64,000 bases of DNA, taken from positions 3,824,501 to 3,888,500 of the forward strand of contig NZ_CP009291.1 of the NCBI RefSeq assembly GCF_000767465.1, read 5' to 3'. Below, piece after piece: positions 46,030-54,856 of the stretch (position 1 is its first letter; every line of letters begins with the position of its first letter). The translations under genes and the position numbers were made by a program. Source of the stretch: Novosphingobium pentaromativorans US6-1. Its GTDB lineage: Bacteria; Pseudomonadota; Alphaproteobacteria; Sphingomonadales; Sphingomonadaceae. The notes under the pieces were generated by a model. The model was not told the DNA's origin. It saw only the letters and a list, made by a program, of their open reading frames with translations, and did not search any database.

Positions 46030-46974
46030 ATGGCTACCGGCCTAGTTGCCCTGCTCGACGACGTATCGGTTATTGCCCGCGCCGCCGCGGCCTCGCTCGA
46101 CGATGTCGGGGCAGGGGTGGCCAAGGCCGGTAGCAAGGCGGCGGGCGTCGTCATCGACGATGCGGCCGTGACGCCCGGCTACGTCACCGAGTTTACGCCC
46201 GACCGCGAATTGCCGATCATCTGGCAGATCACCAAGGGCAGCCTGCGCAACAAGCTGTTGATCCTGCTGCCGATCGCGCTGCTGCTCAGCGCCTTCCTGC
46301 CTTGGGCGATCACGCCGATCCTGATGCTGGGCGGCCTCTACCTCGCCTTCGAGGGCGCGGAGAAGGTCATCGAGAAGCTGGGCGGTGCGCAGCACGGGGA
46401 AACGCTGGAGACCCCGGTCGAAGACATCGCGGCATTCGAGAAGACCCGCGTATCGGGAGCGATCCGCACCGACCTGATCCTCTCGGCCGAGATCATGGCG
46501 ATCGCGCTGTCGGAAGTGGCCGACAGTTCGTTCCTCTCCCGTGCGGCAGCGCTGGCCGTGGTCGGCGTGCTGATCACTGCAGTCGTCTATGGCGCCGTAG
46601 CGCTGATCGTGAAGATGGACGACATCGGGCTGCATCTCGCGCAAAAGGAAAGCCGCGCGGCGCAAAGCGTCGGGCGTGTGTTGCTCAGGGCGATGCCCAA
46701 GGTGTTGGCGCTGCTGAGCACGGTCGGCACGCTGGCGATGCTCTGGGTTGGCGGCGGGATCATTCTCCATGGCCTCGAGGAGCTTGGCCTGGGCTATCCG
46801 GCGCACCTTGCGCATGATCTTCAGCACACTGTCGAAGCCGCGACGGGTGCGCTTGGCGGTGCACTCGGCTGGGTCAGCTATGCCCTGGCATCGGCACTCG
46901 TCGGCATTGTCCTTGGAACGGTAATTGCCCTGGTCGTCCATCTGATTGCGAAGGTCCGCGGCACCGCGCACTGA
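46030..46974 (+). CDS. DUF808 inner-membrane protein (YedI-like)
   Basis: The 314-residue protein has the YedI pattern: MATGLVALLDDVSVIARAAAASLDDVGAGVAKAGSKAAGVVIDDAAVTP at the start, FTPDRELPIIWQITKGSLRNKLLIL, and several membrane helices (about 80-105, 175-205, 225-245 and 285-310), plus GGLYLAFEGAEKVIEK. Function is unknown in all known members. The 46030 start has a GGAAATCGGCTTAG region in front, with a GGA. It converges with mpl. Confidence 0.88.
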   Translation: MATGLVALLDDVSVIARAAAASLDDVGAGVAKAGSKAAGVVIDDAAVTPGYVTEFTPDRELPIIWQITKGSLRNKLLILLPIALLLSAFLPWAITPILMLGGLYLAFEGAEKVIEKLGGAQHGETLETPVEDIAAFEKTRVSGAIRTDLILSAEIMAIALSEVADSSFLSRAAALAVVGVLITAVVYGAVALIVKMDDIGLHLAQKESRAAQSVGRVLLRAMPKVLALLSTVGTLAMLWVGGGIILHGLEELGLGYPAHLAHDLQHTVEAATGALGGALGWVSYALASALVGIVLGTVIALVVHLIAKVRGTAH

Positions 46975-46996
46975 CTGGCGGCGCCACTCGCCCCTG

Positions 46997-48409
46997 TCAG
47001 GGCAGGCGGTTGAGGATGCCGCGCGCGAAGGTGGTCAGGGTATCGTCACGCGCGCCCATCACGACGATGCGGTCCCCGGGGCGGGCCATCTCGACGATGC
47101 GATCCGCGCAATCGCTGCGGGCGGGAACGTGCTCGGCTTTCCCGCCCGCCTCGCGGATCAGGCGCACGATGCGTTCGCTGCCCTGGGAACGGTCGACCGT
47201 TCCGCCGAAATAGACCGGATCGCACAGGATCGTGATGTCCTCGGGCCCCAGCCTGGCCGCAAGCACTTCGGCCAGTTCCGCGCCCATCTGGCGCAAGGGG
47301 CCGTAGCCATGGGGCTGGAAGAAGGCGATGACACGCCCCTCATGCGCCTTGAGCGTCGCCAGCGTGGCCGAAACCTTGTCCGGATTGTGCCCGAAATCGT
47401 CGATCACGGTCACGCCGGAGGGCGAAGTGCCGACGATGTCGAACCGGCGCGCCAGCCCCTCGAACGATCCGAGCGCAGTCACGGCGTCGGCCACACCGAC
47501 ACCGCAGGCATTGGCAGCGGCAATCGCGGCCAGCGCGTTGTAGAGGTTATGGCGTCCCGGTACCTTGAGCTTGAGCGCATGGGCCGATCCGTCGCGCCGG
47601 TCGGTGATCGTGGCGGCAAGGCCGGTCGCGGCCTCGGCGATTTCTCCTGCTACGATCTGTGCCTCGGGCGAGGCGATCCCGAAGGTCACCAGCTTGCGGG
47701 CCCGCGGCGCGAGCGCGGCGGTCTCGGCATCGTCGAGATTGATCGCGGCAGTTTCGGCATGGGCGAGGAAATCGCCGAAGAGCTGGCGCAGTTCCTCAAG
47801 GCTCTTGTGATCGAGGCTGACATTGCCGAGAACGGCCACCTTTGGCCGATACAGCGCGATCGAGCCGTCGCTTTCGTCAACTTCGGAGAGGAAGACATCG
47901 CCTTGGCCCACCCGCGCGCTCGCGAAAGGCGCGTCGGGCGTGGCGAAGTTCTTCATCACCGCGCCGTTCATGATCGTCGGGTCTCGCCCGGCCTCGGTCA
48001 GGATCCACCCGGTCATGCCGGTAACGGTCGACTTGCCGCTGGTCCCGCCGATGGCGATTCCCGCCGGGGCAGCGTTGAACAGGGTCGCCAGAAGCTCGGC
48101 CCGGCTCATGCGCGCGCAGCCCAGTTCCCCGGAGCGCACGACTTCGGGCACGGTATCCTCGACCGCGGCGGAGGCCACGAGCGTCTGCGCGCTGGAGCGC
48201 ATGCCGCTGCCGTCCTGCGGGAACAGGGTGAAGCCCAGTTCTTCGAGCCACGCGAATTTCTCCGGCGTGCGCCCCTGGTCGCGGCTGCGGTCGGAGCCCT
48301 CGACCTGCGCGCCCAGACCCTTGAGAATCAGGGCCAGCGGAAGCATGCCCGACCCGCCGATGCCGCAGAAAAACCAGGGATGGGTCGTAAGGGCTTTCGT
48401 GTCTGTCAT
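46997..48409 (-). CDS. mpl: Mur ligase family, murein tripeptide ligase Mpl-like
   Basis: I start at the ATG at 48409 (470 residues). There is a CGIGGSGMLPLALIL N-terminal Rossmann start, the P-loop IGGTSGKSTVTGM near 115, an EVDESDGSI segment, and the C-terminal IDDFGHNPDKVSATL. It ligates a recycled cell-wall peptide to UDP-MurNAc or L-Ala to it. MurC and Mpl are close relatives and I cannot separate them surely without comparison; the divergent murein carboxypeptidase gene, 55 nt away, favours a recycling role. Confidence 0.75.
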   Translation of the reverse strand: MTDTKALTTHPWFFCGIGGSGMLPLALILKGLGAQVEGSDRSRDQGRTPEKFAWLEELGFTLFPQDGSGMRSSAQTLVASAAVEDTVPEVVRSGELGCARMSRAELLATLFNAAPAGIAIGGTSGKSTVTGMTGWILTEAGRDPTIMNGAVMKNFATPDAPFASARVGQGDVFLSEVDESDGSIALYRPKVAVLGNVSLDHKSLEELRQLFGDFLAHAETAAINLDDAETAALAPRARKLVTFGIASPEAQIVAGEIAEAATGLAATITDRRDGSAHALKLKVPGRHNLYNALAAIAAANACGVGVADAVTALGSFEGLARRFDIVGTSPSGVTVIDDFGHNPDKVSATLATLKAHEGRVIAFFQPHGYGPLRQMGAELAEVLAARLGPEDITILCDPVYFGGTVDRSQGSERIVRLIREAGGKAEHVPARSDCADRIVEMARPGDRIVVMGARDDTLTTFARGILNRLP

Positions 48410-48463
48410 GTGCGCTTCGGTATGCGGCCTTGCCCGTCCTGACAACCTCGATAGGAAGGGGGC

Positions 48464-49267
48464 ATGACCCGCATCGCAGTTTGTGCACCGTCCACCCCGA
48501 TTACCCACGAGGACGCCGAACGCGTCGCGGCTCTGGCGGCCGTGGAATTTCCCGGTGTGGAGCTTCATGTGCACCCGCAGTGCTTCGAAGTCGAAGGCCA
48601 TTTTGCCGGCAGCGACTCGCGGCGTCTCGATGTGCTGGTGGAATGCGCGAACGATCCGGGCTTCGATGCCGTATGGTTCGCACGCGGCGGCTATGGAGCC
48701 TGCCGGATTGCCGAGGATGCGATAGACCGCTTCTCCCATGTCGCGCAGAACAAGACCTGGCTGGGCTATTCCGATGCCGGCTACCTGCTGGGCGCTTTCT
48801 ATCGCGCGAGGATCGGCACATCGGTGCACGCGCCGATGCTTGCCGACATCCGGCGGCAAGGCGGCGAGGATGCGATCCGCCGCACGCTGGGCTTCATTGG
48901 CGGAGACACATCGGGCCTCGAACCTTCGCTGGAGAGCCATCCGAGTGTGGCCTTCAACCTTATGACGCTCTCGATGCTGTGCGGGACGCGGCTGATGCCG
49001 GGCCTCGCCCGGCACGTCGTGATGGTCGAGGAAGTTTCCGAGTATCTCTACGCTGTGGACCGGCTCTTCTTCCATCTGACAGCGCACCTGGGCGGCATTG
49101 CCGGCCTGCGCCTCGGGCGGGTGAGCGACGTTCCCGAGAACGACCGGCCGTTCGGCTGCGATGCCGAGGCGATTGCCCGCCACTGGTGCGAACGCCACGC
49201 GATCCCGTTCCTGGGATCGGCTGACATCGGGCACGACGCAGCCAACAAGATAGTTCCCTTCGGCTGA
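48464..49267 (+). CDS. ldcA: LD-carboxypeptidase (S66 family)
   Basis: The 267-residue protein has the S66 triad: Ser103 in LGYSDAG, Glu189/190 in VMVEEVSE, and His257 in ADIGHDAANK. It trims the terminal D-Ala from murein tetrapeptides in the cytoplasm, giving the tripeptide used by Mpl. The mpl gene is divergent and 54 bp away, so both could share a promoter region. Length is slightly short for LdcA (about 300), but motifs are complete. Confidence 0.88.
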   Translation: MTRIAVCAPSTPITHEDAERVAALAAVEFPGVELHVHPQCFEVEGHFAGSDSRRLDVLVECANDPGFDAVWFARGGYGACRIAEDAIDRFSHVAQNKTWLGYSDAGYLLGAFYRARIGTSVHAPMLADIRRQGGEDAIRRTLGFIGGDTSGLEPSLESHPSVAFNLMTLSMLCGTRLMPGLARHVVMVEEVSEYLYAVDRLFFHLTAHLGGIAGLRLGRVSDVPENDRPFGCDAEAIARHWCERHAIPFLGSADIGHDAANKIVPFG

Positions 49268-49312
49268 AGAGAAGCGCAGCATTGCGCCCGACAAAAATGC
49301 CGAGGAGAGACG

Positions 49313-49528
49313 ATGCCGAACTTGCCGATCCGCCAGTCCGCCTTTTTCGTGCCCGACATCCGCGCCGTGCATTGCGGCGTCGAGCGCGAACTCGATCGCT
49401 CCAGCGCCTGTGGCCACATGCTCGAACTTTATCAGCCGGTAGAGTCGCTTACGGGCCTCTGTGACTATGTCCGCAAGTGCGCCGGAGACATGCCGAAGGG
49501 CGGGATTTGCGAGATTTCCTTCAACTGA
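49313..49528 (+). CDS. small Cys-rich hypothetical protein
   Basis: The 71-residue protein starts 45 nt after ldcA, behind GAGGAGAGACG, a strong ribosome site. It has five Cys residues (HCGVE, ACGH, LCDY, KCAG and ICEI) and His residues that could make a metal site, but the spacing is not a zinc ribbon I can name. I do not recognise a family. It lies before fabD on the same strand with a 122-bp gap. Confidence 0.55.
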   Translation: MPNLPIRQSAFFVPDIRAVHCGVERELDRSSACGHMLELYQPVESLTGLCDYVRKCAGDMPKGGICEISFN

Positions 49529-49650
49529 TGTGAGCTACAAGGGGGTTGCTCTCGGGGCCCTGTGACAATAAGCGCTGCCGCTTTCCTCGTCAGGACAGCT
49601 TCCGCGCAGGAGCCTTGGCCGCAAACCCGCGAGGATGGAGGACACATAAG

Positions 49651-50586
49651 ATGCGTGCTTTTGTTTTTCCGGGGCAGGGCAGCCAGAAGGTCGGCATGGG
49701 CGCTGAGCTTGCCGAAGCCAGCGCGATCGCCCGCGAGGTTTTCGAAGAGGTCGATGACGCGCTCGGCCAGGGCCTGTTCAAGATCATGACGCAGGGCCCC
49801 GATGAGGATCTGACCCTTACCGAGAACGCCCAGCCGGCGATCATGGCCAATGCCATTGCAGTGCTGCGCGTTTTGGAAAAGGAAGGCGGGATCACCCTGG
49901 CGGACAAGGCGGACTTCGTCGCCGGCCACTCGCTGGGGGAATATACCGCGCTCTGCGCTGCCGGGGCCTTCAGCCTTGCCGACACCGCGCGCCTGCTGAA
50001 GCTGCGGGGCCAGTCGATGCAGGCCGCCGTGCCGGTGGGCGTTGGCGCCATGGCGGCGCTGCTGGGTGCAGACATCGAGAAGGCGACTGCACTGGCCGAA
50101 GCTGCTGCCGAGGGCGAAGTCTGCGCCGTCGCCAATGACAACGATCCGACCCAGGTCGTGATCTCGGGTCACAAGGGCGCGATCGAGCGCGCTATCGGCC
50201 TCGTCAAGGATTTCGGTATCAAGCGCGGCATTGCGCTGCCGGTTTCCGCGCCGTTCCACTGCCCGTTGATGCAGCCGGCTGCCGATGCCATGGCCGAGGC
50301 GCTGGAGAAGACCGCTCCCGGCACCTTGCAGGTCGCGCTCTTCGCCAACGTGACTGCAGGCGTCGTCACCGATCCCGCGGAAGTGCGCCGCCTGCTCGTC
50401 GAGCAGGTCACCGGCCGCGTGCGCTGGCGCGAAAGCGCGATCGCGATGAAGGAAGCGGGGGTCGAGAACTTCGTCGAGATCGGCGGCAAGGTCGTCGGCC
50501 CGATGATCAAGCGTTCGGCTGGCGAGGTCGAAGTCGCCTCGGCTACCTCGATGGCCGAGATCGAAGAACTGGCAAAGGTATTGTGA
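49651..50586 (+). CDS. fabD: malonyl-CoA:ACP transacylase
   Basis: The 311-residue protein starts at ATG 49651 with MRAFVFPGQGSQKVGMG, has the catalytic Ser in VAGHSLGEYTALCAAG, a Gln/Arg-rich stretch and His in PVSAPFHCPLM. It loads malonyl onto ACP to feed fatty-acid synthesis. The longer frame upstream is non-homologous. fabG follows after a 129-bp gap with a palindromic repeat. acpP is not in the window. Confidence 0.96.
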   Translation: MRAFVFPGQGSQKVGMGAELAEASAIAREVFEEVDDALGQGLFKIMTQGPDEDLTLTENAQPAIMANAIAVLRVLEKEGGITLADKADFVAGHSLGEYTALCAAGAFSLADTARLLKLRGQSMQAAVPVGVGAMAALLGADIEKATALAEAAAEGEVCAVANDNDPTQVVISGHKGAIERAIGLVKDFGIKRGIALPVSAPFHCPLMQPAADAMAEALEKTAPGTLQVALFANVTAGVVTDPAEVRRLLVEQVTGRVRWRESAIAMKEAGVENFVEIGGKVVGPMIKRSAGEVEVASATSMAEIEELAKVL

Positions 50587-50589
50587 AAA

Positions 50590-50702
50590 CGTCGTCCCGG
50601 GCTTGACCCGGGACCGCTGGCGGTTCGAAGAGACTGCGGTCTGCCGAATGCGCCAGCGATGCCGGTTCCGCGCTTGCCGGAGGGTACCGGCACGACGTCT
50701 CA
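50590..50702. repeat. imperfect palindromic (REP-like) element between fabD and fabG
   Basis: The fabD-fabG gap contains the palindrome GTCCCGGG-CTTGA-CCCGGGAC (50594-50614), then CGCTGGCG mirrored by CGCCAGCG, and outer ends ACGTCGT and ACGACGT. These nested inverted repeats make a foldable unit of about 110 bp, like the REP/BIME elements widespread in alphaproteobacteria (CCCGGG-CTTGA-CCCGGG core). It splits an operon without disrupting genes. Confidence 0.65.
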
Positions 50703-50715
50703 AGGAGTTTCCCCA

Positions 50716-51480
50716 ATGTTCGATCTTCACGGAATGACTGCTCTTGTAACCGGTGCCTCGGGCGGCATCGGTTCCTCGATCGCCCGCGCGCTCGCCTCAC
50801 AGGGCGCCCGCCTCGTGATTTCCGGTTCCAACGCCGAAAAGCTGCGGATTTTCCGCGATGAGCTGGACGAGCACACCCCGCAGCACCTGCAGGAAGTCGA
50901 CCATGTCGCCATCGCCTGCAACCTGTCGAACCCCGAAGACGTCGAGAAGCTGGTTCCGGCCGCACTCGAGACGCTCGGCAAGATAGACATCCTCGTCAAC
51001 AATGCGGGCATCACGCGCGACAACCTCGCCATGCGCATGAAGGACGAGGAGTGGGACGCGGTGATCAAGGTCAACCTCGAATCCACCTTCCGCCTGATGC
51101 GCGCGGTGACCAAGCCGATGATGAAGGCCCGCTTCGGCCGCATCATCAACGTCACTTCGGTCGTCGGCACCACCGGCAATCCGGGGCAGATGAACTATTG
51201 CGCGGCGAAGGGCGGCATCACCGCCATGTCGAAGAGCCTCGCTCAGGAACTCGCCAGCCGCAACGTGACCGTGAACTGCATCGCGCCGGGCTTCATCCGC
51301 ACCGCGATGACCGACGTTCTGCCCGATGCCCAGAAGGAAGCGCTCAATGCGAAGATCCCGATGGGCCGCATGGGCGAGGGCGATGACATCGCAGCCGCCA
51401 CCGTGTTCCTGGCTTCGAAGGAAGCCGGCTACGTCACCGGCCAGACGATCCACGTCAACGGCGGCATGGTGATGATCTGA
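50716..51480 (+). CDS. fabG: 3-oxoacyl-ACP reductase
   Basis: The 254-residue short-chain dehydrogenase has TGASGGIGSSIARALA (NADP-binding), NNAGITRDNLAMRM, the active-site Ser in VTSVVGTTGNPGQMNYCAAKGG (Tyr and Lys of YxxxK) and VNCIAPGFIRTAMT. It reduces 3-oxoacyl-ACP in fatty-acid elongation. It is preceded by AAGGAG and lies after fabD in the same direction. Confidence 0.95.
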   Translation: MFDLHGMTALVTGASGGIGSSIARALASQGARLVISGSNAEKLRIFRDELDEHTPQHLQEVDHVAIACNLSNPEDVEKLVPAALETLGKIDILVNNAGITRDNLAMRMKDEEWDAVIKVNLESTFRLMRAVTKPMMKARFGRIINVTSVVGTTGNPGQMNYCAAKGGITAMSKSLAQELASRNVTVNCIAPGFIRTAMTDVLPDAQKEALNAKIPMGRMGEGDDIAAATVFLASKEAGYVTGQTIHVNGGMVMI

Positions 51481-51507
51481 CAGGGTTTCAGGTGGCGAGG
51501 GGGCGTC

Positions 51508-51915
51508 TCAGATTTCTCCCTCGTCGCCCACGATCCTGGCCTCGAGTTGATCGGCCAGCGCGCGCGCGGTGACCAGCAGCGGGTCGTCGCTGCTTTCCGG
51601 CGCAGTGAAGTGGATCGACCCGTGAGGCGACCACCACAGGACCCGCAGCCAGCGGTTGCAGTCCTCGCGGAAGATTTCGGCATCGCCGCCCCGGTTGGGG
51701 ATGATCACGTTTTCCTTGGTCAGCGGATTGCGTACCGAGGCATCGCCGACGCACAGGCGCACGCCATCGACATTGTCGATGGCCTCGCTCCATTCCTTGA
51801 GGGAGATCGGGCGCGCTTCTCCGTCTCGTGTCTCGCGTTCGATGCGCAGGAAGTTGGCCAAGTCACTCCTTTCCCGGTCGTCCGGTTCGCTCGCGATGCG
51901 GTGTGCGTGGTACAT
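51508..51915 (-). CDS. hypothetical protein
   Basis: Using the ATG at 51915 (135 residues) drops an 8-residue upstream run. The sequence has a helical start (DRERSDLANFLRIERETRDG), a strand with DGVRLCVGDASVRNPLTKENVI and a strand LRVLWWSPHGSIHF. It is soluble and acidic-basic mixed, without a known motif. It converges with fabG and is divergent to dnaN. I do not recognise a family. Confidence 0.55.
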   Translation of the reverse strand: MYHAHRIASEPDDRERSDLANFLRIERETRDGEARPISLKEWSEAIDNVDGVRLCVGDASVRNPLTKENVIIPNRGGDAEIFREDCNRWLRVLWWSPHGSIHFTAPESSDDPLLVTARALADQLEARIVGDEGEI

Positions 51916-52140
51916 GTGACCTAATGGATGCCGGGGCAACCCCGTCCTGCTTCGGGACGAGGGATCGGGGGTGAAGTGACCAAGGTCCGAAAATCGCGGG
52001 AAAACTCCGCATTTATCCCCAGATTCGCCGGAATGCCCGCACTTGATGCTTGCCGCTTCGCTGCGGTGCGTTAGAGATATTCGTCCTGAAATTCGGGATC
52101 ACCCGATCCCTAGGCCTAGCAAGGGGGACCTGAGGCTATC

Positions 52141-53259
52141 ATGAAGGCCACGATCGAACGTTCCACGCTCCTGCGATGCCTGTCCCACGTGCAGTCAGTC
52201 GTTGAGCGGCGCAATACCATTCCCATTCTCTCGAACGTGCTGATCGAGGCAGCCGCGGGTGGTTCACTGCGGATCATGGCGACCGACCTGGACATCCAGG
52301 TGGTTGAGAACCTGAGCGCGGTCTCGGTCGACACGCCGGGATCGGTCACGGTTTCCGCGCACCTTCTTTTCGACATTGCCCGCAAGCTGCCCGAAGGCAG
52401 TCAGGTCAGTCTGGATGCCGCCGACAACCGCATGGTCGTGAAGGCCGGGCGCAGCCGCTTCCAGCTTCCGACCCTGCCGCGTGACGACTTCCCGGTCATC
52501 GCCGAGGGCGAATTGCCGACGAGCTTCGAGATCCCTGCCGCCACCCTGGCGCAGATGATCGACCGGACCCGTTTCGCGATCTCGACCGAGGAAACGCGCT
52601 ACTACCTCAACGGCATCTTCCTGCATGTCTCGGACGAGGAATTGAAGGCCGCGGCCACCGACGGTCACCGTCTCGCCCGCTTCACGATCAAGCGTCCCGA
52701 CGGCGCAGAGGGCATGCCCGACGTGATCGTTCCGCGCAAATGCGTTGCCGAACTGCGCAAGCTGCTGGAAGAGGCGCTGGACACCAACGTCCTGATCGAC
52801 CTGTCGGCCTCGAAGATCCGCTTCACCCTGGGCGGTGAGAACGGCGTCGTCCTGACCAGCAAGCTGATCGACGGAACCTTCCCGGACTATACGCGGGTCA
52901 TCCCGACCGGGAACGACAAGCTGCTCCGGGTCGATCCGCGCAGCTTCTTCGAGGGCGTGGACCGCGTGGCGACCATCGCCACCGAAAAGACCCGTGCAGT
53001 GAAGATGGCGCTTGAGCCGGACCGCGTCACGCTTTCGGTGACCTCGCCCGACAACGGCACCGCGGCTGAGGAAGTCCCCGCCGAATACGCATCGGAAGGC
53101 TTCGAGATCGGCTTCAATGCCAATTACCTCAAGGACATCCTCGGCCAGATCGAGGGTGACAGCGTGGAAATGCACCTCGCTGACGCCGGTGCGCCGACGC
53201 TCATCCGTCAGGACGAAAAGAGCCCGGCGCTCTACGTCCTGATGCCGATGCGTGTCTGA
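52141..53259 (+). CDS. dnaN: DNA polymerase III beta sliding clamp
   Basis: The 372-residue protein has the three repeated clamp domains and the normal length. It starts MKATIERSTLLRCLSHVQSVVERRNTIPILSNVL and ends APTLIRQDEKSPALYVLMPMRV. The ring tethers polymerases to DNA. Here it stands apart from dnaA, as in other sphingomonads. A GAGG at 52130-52133 precedes the start. Confidence 0.97.
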   Translation: MKATIERSTLLRCLSHVQSVVERRNTIPILSNVLIEAAAGGSLRIMATDLDIQVVENLSAVSVDTPGSVTVSAHLLFDIARKLPEGSQVSLDAADNRMVVKAGRSRFQLPTLPRDDFPVIAEGELPTSFEIPAATLAQMIDRTRFAISTEETRYYLNGIFLHVSDEELKAAATDGHRLARFTIKRPDGAEGMPDVIVPRKCVAELRKLLEEALDTNVLIDLSASKIRFTLGGENGVVLTSKLIDGTFPDYTRVIPTGNDKLLRVDPRSFFEGVDRVATIATEKTRAVKMALEPDRVTLSVTSPDNGTAAEEVPAEYASEGFEIGFNANYLKDILGQIEGDSVEMHLADAGAPTLIRQDEKSPALYVLMPMRV

Positions 53260-53282
53260 CCGCAAGGTTCTGGAACAAGGCA

Positions 53283-53320
53283 GAAGGGCCGGAGCGACAA
53301 GCTTCCGGCCCTTTTCCTTT
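53283..53320 (+). terminator. rho-independent terminator after dnaN
   Basis: AAGGGCCGGA pairs with TCCGGCCCTT around a 10-nt loop, followed by TTCCTTTT. It ends dnaN. Confidence 0.88.
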
Positions 53321-53389
53321 TCAGGCATTTGACAGGATCGCTCGCAGGCCACAGCCTCCATCCTGCACACTAGCCGGAGACGAGGAGGC

Positions 53390-54829
53390 ATGATGGGGAC
53401 GCAAGCGAGGCCAGAGCGGGCGAGCGGCCTGCGGGCATGGCGCCTCATGCCGGCCGTGCTCCTGTTGATTATTGGGGCAAGCGCCGCCTTTCCATCGAGT
53501 GCGCGTGCTGCGCTGCTGCCGAGCCTGGATCAGGGCGCAACGCCAAGTCCTGCGCCGACGCAGGCGCAAACGATCGACGCCACGAGCGACAGCGGTTCGG
53601 ATGAGCGGATCGCGCGGCGTATCGAAGGCATTTTCGCGGCTGTGCCGAACCTGAACCGCGTCACCGTTTCCGTGCGGCAAGGCGTGGTGAGCCTGGGCGG
53701 CAAGGTCACGGCTGTCGAGGATATCGACCGCGCCGAGCAGATCGCATCGCGCATTCTGGGAGTGGTCACGGTAGAGAACGGCATAAAGCGCGACGTTTCG
53801 GTTGGGCAGAGCGTCCAGTCGCTCGGTGTCTTTTCCCAGAAGTTCTCCGATTTCGTGAAGATGTTACCGCTGGTTGCGGCGGCGCTGGTGGTCGCGCTGG
53901 TCATCTCTTTGATCGGTTATGTCCTCGCTTCCCTGACATGGATCTGGCGGCGGCTCGCGCCCAGCAATTTCCTCACCGAACTCATCGCCAGCGCCATCCG
54001 CTTCGTCTTCGTGACCGGCGGCATCGTCATCGGGCTGCAGATGCTGGGAGCCGGAGCCCTCCTGGGAGCAGTGCTCGGCGGGGCGGGGATCGTCGGTATC
54101 GCGCTGGGTTTTGCCATGCGCGACACGATCGAGAATTACGTTTCGTCAGTCATGCTGTCGGTGCGGCAACCCTTCCGCGCCAACGACTGGGTCGTCATCG
54201 ACCAGTACGAGGGGCGGGTTATCCGCCTGACGAGTCGCGCCACGATCCTGATGACCTTGGACGGCAACCACCTGCGCATTCCCAACGGCATGGTCTTCAA
54301 GGCGGTGATCCTCAACTATACCCGCAATCCGCAGCGGCGCTTCGATTTCGAACTGGGGATCGATGCCGATTCCGATCCGACCGCGGCACGGCAACTGGGC
54401 GTAGATGCGCTGGCTAAACTCGACTTCGTGCTGACCGATCCGCCACCGGCCGCGCGGCTGGAAAACGTCGGCGATTCCAACATCGTCCTGCGCTTTCTGG
54501 GCTGGATCGACCAGGAAAAGACCGATTGGTACAAGGCGCGCAGCCAGGCGATTCCGACGGTGAAGGCGGCGCTGGAAGCGGCCGGTTTCGCCTTGCCGGA
54601 GCCGATCTACCGCCTGCGCTTCGACCAGCAGGCACCGCTCAACCTGCTCGACGTTACCGGCAAGGCTTTGCCCGAGGCTGAACCGGCCCCCGCAGCGGCA
54701 GATATCCCACATGTCATGGCCGAACACGTCGCCCCAGACGACGAGATCAGCGAGATGATCGCGAAGGAACGCAGGGCAGGGCGCGAAGCGGAGAAGGACC
54801 TGCTCGATTCGAGGAGGCCCGTGGAATAG
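53390..54829 (+). CDS. mechanosensitive channel with BON domain
   Basis: The 479-residue protein has a signal peptide (about 1-42), a BON domain (about 65-130, with RVTVSVRQGVVSLGGKVTAVEDIDRAEQIA), then three transmembrane helices and the MscS core with GAGIVGIALGFAMRDTIENYVSSVML, WVVIDQYEGRVIRLTSRATIL and a cytoplasmic mixed domain. It is an MscS-type channel in the inner membrane with an added periplasmic BON domain. The ATG at 53390 is very near GGAGG; the ATG at 53393 may be used instead. Confidence 0.88.
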   Translation: MMGTQARPERASGLRAWRLMPAVLLLIIGASAAFPSSARAALLPSLDQGATPSPAPTQAQTIDATSDSGSDERIARRIEGIFAAVPNLNRVTVSVRQGVVSLGGKVTAVEDIDRAEQIASRILGVVTVENGIKRDVSVGQSVQSLGVFSQKFSDFVKMLPLVAAALVVALVISLIGYVLASLTWIWRRLAPSNFLTELIASAIRFVFVTGGIVIGLQMLGAGALLGAVLGGAGIVGIALGFAMRDTIENYVSSVMLSVRQPFRANDWVVIDQYEGRVIRLTSRATILMTLDGNHLRIPNGMVFKAVILNYTRNPQRRFDFELGIDADSDPTAARQLGVDALAKLDFVLTDPPPAARLENVGDSNIVLRFLGWIDQEKTDWYKARSQAIPTVKAALEAAGFALPEPIYRLRFDQQAPLNLLDVTGKALPEAEPAPAAADIPHVMAEHVAPDDEISEMIAKERRAGREAEKDLLDSRRPVE

Positions 54830-54856
54830 CGCCGCGAGCCTCCTTCGCGGCAGACC

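Noticed and set aside
52013..52021. DnaA-box-like TTATCCCCA upstream of dnaN
   Set aside because: Single 9-mer with a mismatch; no cluster of boxes or AT-rich region, and no dnaA, so not an origin.
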